Below are positions 60,412 through 64,000 of a stretch of DNA of 64,000 nt, piece after piece. The first letter of the stretch is position 1. Every line of letters begins with the position of its first letter. This DNA is from Methylococcaceae bacterium UBA975 (lineage in GTDB: Bacteria; Pseudomonadota; Gammaproteobacteria; Methylococcales; Cycloclasticaceae), in contig DBBV01000003.1 in the NCBI GenBank assembly GCA_002292375.1, positions 59,555 to 123,554 of the forward strand, written 5' to 3'. Made by a program: the position numbers and the translations under genes. The notes under the pieces were generated by a model. That model was not told where the DNA came from. It saw only the letters and a program-made list of their open reading frames with translations, and searched no databases.

Positions 60412-60455
60412 GCTGCTCTTTCTTACGCTTTATAACGCAACACCCAGTAATGCCT

Positions 60456-61001
60456 TTAAAAAAAGCAATGCACGTTCTTGTCAAGAATAACGCGCTGGTC
60501 TAAGGTAATAACACGCCCCGCTAATCGCCACTGGCCATCTACTTTTCTTAGCTTATCTTTGCGACGACCATACATGGTCGAGTCATCACGCTGGCCACGG
60601 CTGCGGTAAACGATAAAATTCGACCAAACGTCCACCTCACCCGGTACCTCTGCCCACATCGCATCAACATTTGAAATGTAACGCCTGATTCGCACGGGCG
60701 GGTCTTCGGCCCACAAAAAGCCGGTATCAAAGCGCGCTACTCGCATACTTAACACCGCATGGTTATCGTTGTATAAGTAGGTGGTTTGTGCAGTGCCTAT
60801 CACTTTTTTATCCCGTCGGTAGCGCACTTCTTCTGTCGGCAGTTGATAAACGATGTCTTGGGTTAACATCTGATCTAACCACTCATGATAGCGCTCTTCA
60901 TCTAAGGCGCGTGCCTCGCGCGTTAAAAAACTCGCCACCTCAAAATGCGTTATATGATCGACCACATCACCCGCTGCCTGTTGCTGTATCTTTACACTCA
61001 T
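60456..61001 (-). CDS. Ring-hydroxylating dioxygenase beta subunit (second PAH-type)
   Basis: 181 residues, a paralogue of PhnA2 (shared plan EERYHEWLDQMLTQDIVYQLP and C-terminal RVITLDQRVILDKNVHCFF). The ATG is preceded by AGGAGG. It starts 8 bases after its alpha. Between it and the convergent FNR-type gene there are 44 bases without a clear terminator. Confidence 0.92.
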   Translation of the reverse strand: MSVKIQQQAAGDVVDHITHFEVASFLTREARALDEERYHEWLDQMLTQDIVYQLPTEEVRYRRDKKVIGTAQTTYLYNDNHAVLSMRVARFDTGFLWAEDPPVRIRRYISNVDAMWAEVPGEVDVWSNFIVYRSRGQRDDSTMYGRRKDKLRKVDGQWRLAGRVITLDQRVILDKNVHCFF

Positions 61002-61009
61002 GTTGCCTC

Positions 61010-62326
61010 CTACTTATACGCGTCTGTTTTAGCGGTTACTGATAACTTAGCCCAAGGTGTCCCTTGCATGAGCTCAGCCCACCGCCTGTACATACCCCGC
61101 GTTGAGGTTTCATTAACCCAACCATCACTGACTAAACCTGGCATTTCAGCATCTGTCCGCTCACGCCCCCTCGCCATACCTAAATAAACACGCCCTTGGC
61201 GGGTAGCGAAGCCTCTGTTGGCGTGGGTACAGTTTTCAAAGTTTTCACCATCATCACTTTCTAGAATACCCGCGGTACCGAAGGTCAACATATTATCGGC
61301 ATGAATCATCTGCTGTAGCTCTTCTGGCATTTCCTTTTCTACCAGGGTCCAAGTAAAAACCTCAATTTGCCTTGGCCCTCTGGGCTGCCAAACCTTAAAG
61401 GTGTTGGTGCCGTATAAAAAAGAACAATTGGGGAAAATCGTTGCGTCCCAGTGGCCGTTGTAAAACTTTTCTCTGGTTTTACCCAGCTTTTCTCGCACGA
61501 TGGGCGAACGCTGGTCTAGCCATTTTTGGTAGGCGATACCTGGCGGCCCGGGGTGCAAGGCAGCAGCAGCGTCCCAAATAACACCAAAGCCATGTCCTTC
61601 CGGCACTGTCACCTGTAAGCCAGAGTCGGGGCTGTAGTCATTTAAGCCCTTCATACTTTCTAAGGCACCACCGGCAATCTCTAATGCCGAAGCATGCGCC
61701 CAGCCAACGTGGTAACCGTCACCAATAAAGTTTTCAGAGGGGTTTTTCCAATTACAATTGAGTATGGATTTCATCGGTGGGCCAATCAGCTCCATGCCAC
61801 CTGGGACATCCATAAAGGAGTCGATATACCAAGCCATGCCGCCTAAATAATCAACCAGCGACGGCGCATCCAGGTCAAACGTACCAAAAATAAAGCCTTT
61901 GTAACTTTCAACCCTCACTTGCTGTAGGCCCAGCGATTGCTTGTCAATATCGTTAAAGTAAGCCTGCTCTTCTAATGGCACATCATCTAACTCGCCATCA
62001 ATACCAAAAGCCCAGCCATGATAAGGACAAACAAACGAGCGGGCATTGCCACCTTCAGAAAAACACACGTAATTACCGCGGTGGGTACATGAGTTTACAA
62101 ACGCCTTAAGACCCCCGTCTTTTTGACGGGCAACAATCACATTGTCTTCCCCCATCGTGGTCACTTGGTAATCCCCTGTTTCTGGTATCACTGAATCGTG
62201 TGTTAAAAACAACCAGCAACGAGCAAAAATGTGCTCCATTTCCTTCTGGTAAATATCTTCATCCCAGTAAATAGAGCGATCTTGGATCGCCCCGTCTTGC
62301 TGAATTAGTTCGTTAATTGGTTTCAT
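61010..62326 (-). CDS. Rieske dioxygenase alpha subunit (second PAH-type)
   Basis: 438 residues, clear paralogue of PhnA1. Rieske ligands CTHRG and CPYHGW; iron site GDGYHVGWAHAS; the block PNCSFLYGTNTFKVWQPRGP is shared almost unchanged. It should form cis-dihydrodiols of aromatic hydrocarbons, perhaps of another size class. GTGAGGC precedes the ATG. The upstream spacer shared with the second FNR-type gene holds an FNR-like site (62401-62414) and, at class II distance on the minus strand, TAGAGT (62379-62374). Confidence 0.92.
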   Translation of the reverse strand: MKPINELIQQDGAIQDRSIYWDEDIYQKEMEHIFARCWLFLTHDSVIPETGDYQVTTMGEDNVIVARQKDGGLKAFVNSCTHRGNYVCFSEGGNARSFVCPYHGWAFGIDGELDDVPLEEQAYFNDIDKQSLGLQQVRVESYKGFIFGTFDLDAPSLVDYLGGMAWYIDSFMDVPGGMELIGPPMKSILNCNWKNPSENFIGDGYHVGWAHASALEIAGGALESMKGLNDYSPDSGLQVTVPEGHGFGVIWDAAAALHPGPPGIAYQKWLDQRSPIVREKLGKTREKFYNGHWDATIFPNCSFLYGTNTFKVWQPRGPRQIEVFTWTLVEKEMPEELQQMIHADNMLTFGTAGILESDDGENFENCTHANRGFATRQGRVYLGMARGRERTDAEMPGLVSDGWVNETSTRGMYRRWAELMQGTPWAKLSVTAKTDAYK

Positions 62327-62400
62327 GCTTGCCTCACTTTAGCCACAAATACGTAAATTACCTATTCGTAAGAACTCTACGCTTAGCCCGCTAAATAAAA

Positions 62401-62414
62401 ATGACATCTATCAA
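62401..62414. promoter_or_regulatory. FNR-type site between dioxygenase alpha and FNR-type gene
   Basis: ATGAC-ATCT-ATCAA matches 8 of 10 consensus positions. On the minus strand TAGAGT (62379-62374) starts 28.5 bases from its centre, as in a class II promoter for the dioxygenase. It could also control the divergent regulator gene. Confidence 0.45.
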
Positions 62415-62529
62415 TTTTATTCGTCGGTAGCCTTAAAAAATTGTTTAAAAATGCTTTAAATCATTTCGTCTTTGGTATAAAGTTCAGCGATTGCTAATAG
62501 AGCAGAATGCTAAGTCAGTAGCGCATCTT

Positions 62530-63243
62530 ATGTTAGAGAAAAAAATAATTACCGACTGCACAAGTTGCGCGCTTGCTAAGCGTTGTTTACCTTCTGGTAT
62601 ACCTGTTACCGATTTGTATCGTTTTATTAATATTGCACATACAAACCAAACATTTGCCAGCGGCGACCAACTGTTCAAACAAGGGGTTAAAGCGTCGCAT
62701 CTGTACGTGGTCAAAACCGGCTCATTTAAAACGCAAATCATTAATGACTTCGGTGATGCGCACGTTAATGGGTTTTATTTGCCCGGTGATATCTTAGGCT
62801 TAGAGAGCATGGCAGGTGGCATCACTTTAAATAGTTGCATCGCCATCGAAGACAGTTTGGCGTGTAAAATCACTTACCGCCCATTAGCCGCTTTGCGTAA
62901 GGAATTTCCAAATTTATCTGATTTGGCGGTCAAAATTTATAGTCAAGCGCTAGCAACAACCCTTGAGACTCAAAACTGCCTATCCATCCATTCTGCGGCG
63001 GCCCGGCTTGCTCAATTTTTAATCTTATTCCATCGACGCACTAACCAAGTCACTTATCGTCAAATCAGATTACACTTAAATATGTCTCGTCAGGATATTG
63101 CAAGCCACTTAGGTATCGCCGTTGAAACGGTTAGCCGTTCTTTTTCAAAATTAATTGATGCGGGGTGTATTACAAAATCGGGGCGAATCATTAATATCAT
63201 CAACACAGAGGCCTTAGAGGAAATATCGCGCTCCACAGCGTAA
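62530..63243 (+). CDS. Second FNR-type transcription regulator
   Basis: 237 residues from the ATG at 62530; a TTG at 62491 would add 13. Cys10, Cys13, Cys19 (C-x2-C-x5-C) and Cys112 (SLACKI) again fit [4Fe-4S] FNR. The recognition helix contains GIAVETVSRSF with the E-x-x-S-R set. It is divergent from a dioxygenase operon and directly followed, after 86 bases, by another dioxygenase alpha on the same strand, with an FNR-like site between. Weak ribosome site. Paralogue of the regulator at 59677. Confidence 0.9.
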   Translation: MLEKKIITDCTSCALAKRCLPSGIPVTDLYRFINIAHTNQTFASGDQLFKQGVKASHLYVVKTGSFKTQIINDFGDAHVNGFYLPGDILGLESMAGGITLNSCIAIEDSLACKITYRPLAALRKEFPNLSDLAVKIYSQALATTLETQNCLSIHSAAARLAQFLILFHRRTNQVTYRQIRLHLNMSRQDIASHLGIAVETVSRSFSKLIDAGCITKSGRIINIINTEALEEISRSTA

Positions 63244-63284
63244 GTGACCTAAATCATTTTATCGCCTGCAAAACAGTATAGAAT
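63244..63284 (+). promoter_or_regulatory. FNR-type class II promoter of the last dioxygenase gene
   Basis: GTGAC-CTAA-ATCAT (63244-63257) is centred 28.5 bases from the upstream edge of TAGAAT (63279-63284), the same distance as in the promoter at 57666-57706. It starts right after the stop codon of the second FNR-type gene. AAGGAG precedes the dioxygenase start. Confidence 0.5.
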
Positions 63285-63329
63285 TAGTAATCTTATAAAA
63301 AAATAGTTAAGTCAAATTAAGGAGTTATT

Positions 63330-64000
63330 ATGTCGTCAACACCTAAAAATGAGCCATTTTTGGAGTGGCCTGCCAAATATAATGAGGTACCAAAAGCCGT
63401 ATTTGAAATGGACGAGCTTTGGCCAAAAGAACTCGAAACTATTTTTTATGGTGCCGAATGGCACCCTATCGTACATCGCGCTGAAATTCCTAATCCCGGT
63501 GATTATAAAGCCGCTGAATTGGGCGAGATGCCTATTTTTGCAGTGCACGGCGAAGACGGTGCCATTCGGGTTTTTCAAAACACCTGCACGCACCGTGGCA
63601 CGTCATTGATAACCGAAAGCGCCGGCAATAAAAAAGAGTTTGAATGCCCTTACCACCGCTGGTTATTTAGCTTAGAAGGCGATTTAGTTGGCTGCCCTAA
63701 TAGCCGCGACTTTACCCCCGATTTTGACAAAAAAAACTTTAGCCTCTTTCAGCTCCGCACAGAAGAATTTTGTGGCTTGTACTTTGTTACCATGAGTGAC
63801 AAAACACCGCCGCTAAAAGAATACCTTGGTGAAAGCTTTTACGAACCCTTAAGCCGCGTATTGGGTGGTGATGGCCGTTTAAAACTTGCCGGCTACCAAA
63901 AGGTGATGTACGACTGTAATTGGAAAGCCTATTGCGATAATGATGGCTACCATGCACCGCTTTTACATAAGGCCTTCGCCTTACTCAATTGGCAGGGTGG
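63330..64000 (+). CDS. Rieske dioxygenase alpha subunit, truncated by window end
   Basis: The first 223 codons are seen; the gene runs off the window. AAGGAG lies 5 bases before the ATG. Rieske ligands CTHRG and CPYHRW (about residues 88-111) and the start of the iron site DNDGYHAPLLH are present. The Arg in CPYHRW and the N-terminal plan (EWHPIVHRAEIPNPGDYK) set it apart from the two PAH-type and two NagG-type alphas, so it is a further subfamily. Substrate unknown. It follows the second FNR-type gene. Confidence 0.9.
   Translation, partial: MSSTPKNEPFLEWPAKYNEVPKAVFEMDELWPKELETIFYGAEWHPIVHRAEIPNPGDYKAAELGEMPIFAVHGEDGAIRVFQNTCTHRGTSLITESAGNKKEFECPYHRWLFSLEGDLVGCPNSRDFTPDFDKKNFSLFQLRTEEFCGLYFVTMSDKTPPLKEYLGESFYEPLSRVLGGDGRLKLAGYQKVMYDCNWKAYCDNDGYHAPLLHKAFALLNWQG

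Noticed and set aside
47095..64000. PAH region as a recent mobile island
   Set aside because: No transposase, integrase, tRNA, terminal repeat or attachment-like repeat was seen at its visible border, and the sequence style is like the core genes.

Overview
The window looks like chromosome of a marine, obligately aromatic-degrading gammaproteobacterium, most probably Cycloclasticus or a close relative. The main reason is the naphthalene/PAH dioxygenase set on the minus strand: the alpha and beta genes (phnA1A2) are followed by an extradiol dioxygenase (phnC), while reductase, ferredoxin and isomerase (phnA4-phnA3-phnD) lie about 3.7 kb further on. This is the layout I recall being described for Cycloclasticus sp. 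A5. The rest of the gene content (mnmG-rsmG-parA-parB-atpIBEFHAGDC-glmU-glmS) is typical gammaproteobacterial core. I see no rRNA, tRNA, CRISPR array, insertion sequence or phage gene, and no gene-free stretch longer than about 300 bases; the longest are 24812-25069 and 56982-57200.

Layout. 1-5930 (mostly plus): end of pldA, msrB, an M18 aminopeptidase, a membrane-anchored hydratase-like protein, cytochrome b561 (minus), a LigB-type dioxygenase, an azoreductase, an SDR and a Cys-rich CWC protein. 6041-9443: a stand-alone encapsulated-ferritin-like protein, an MFS transporter, a sulfotransferase-like protein, an unknown protein and pterin dehydratase. 9440-17081: a catabolic block with acyl-CoA synthetase, DUF35, a degenerate thiolase, Rieske dioxygenase alpha/beta, a methyltransferase-like membrane protein, an AlkB-family monooxygenase and (plus) a meta-cleavage-product hydrolase. 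17103-19810: arsR-GAPDH-arsJ arsenate resistance. 19814-28534: beta-CASP nuclease, MgtE, DUF2789, PsiE, CorA and a giant MscS-type channel. 28577-31041: RimB-like, RimK and an aspartoacylase-like protein. 31089-45605 (minus): glmS, glmU, the whole ATP synthase operon, parB, parA, rsmG, mnmG. 45739-47093: MoxR and GNAT. 47095-64000: the PAH region, with five dioxygenase alpha genes (one cut by the window end), three beta genes, one ferredoxin, one reductase, a PdxA-family dehydrogenase, a truncated hemoglobin, an orphan trpB and two FNR-type regulators.

How the parts work together. The Rieske oxygenases would share the single PhnA3/PhnA4 electron chain. PhnC, PhnD and the hydrolase continue ring cleavage. 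Two FNR-family regulators keep all four cysteine ligands of an oxygen-sensing [4Fe-4S] cluster and the E-x-x-S-R recognition helix. FNR-like palindromes (core NTGAYNNNNATCAN) sit upstream of four separate dioxygenase transcription units. At two of these the site centre is exactly 28.5 bases from the upstream edge of a good -10 hexamer, the spacing of FNR class II activation. More such sites lie before the truncated hemoglobin, the PdxA-like operon and the ferritin-like gene. An FNR-type circuit over oxygen-consuming ring dioxygenases is the most interesting proposal here. Other points are a thiolase without catalytic Cys and His next to DUF35, a ferritin-like protein without encapsulin or targeting tail, and a triplicated structured repeat between atpG and atpD.
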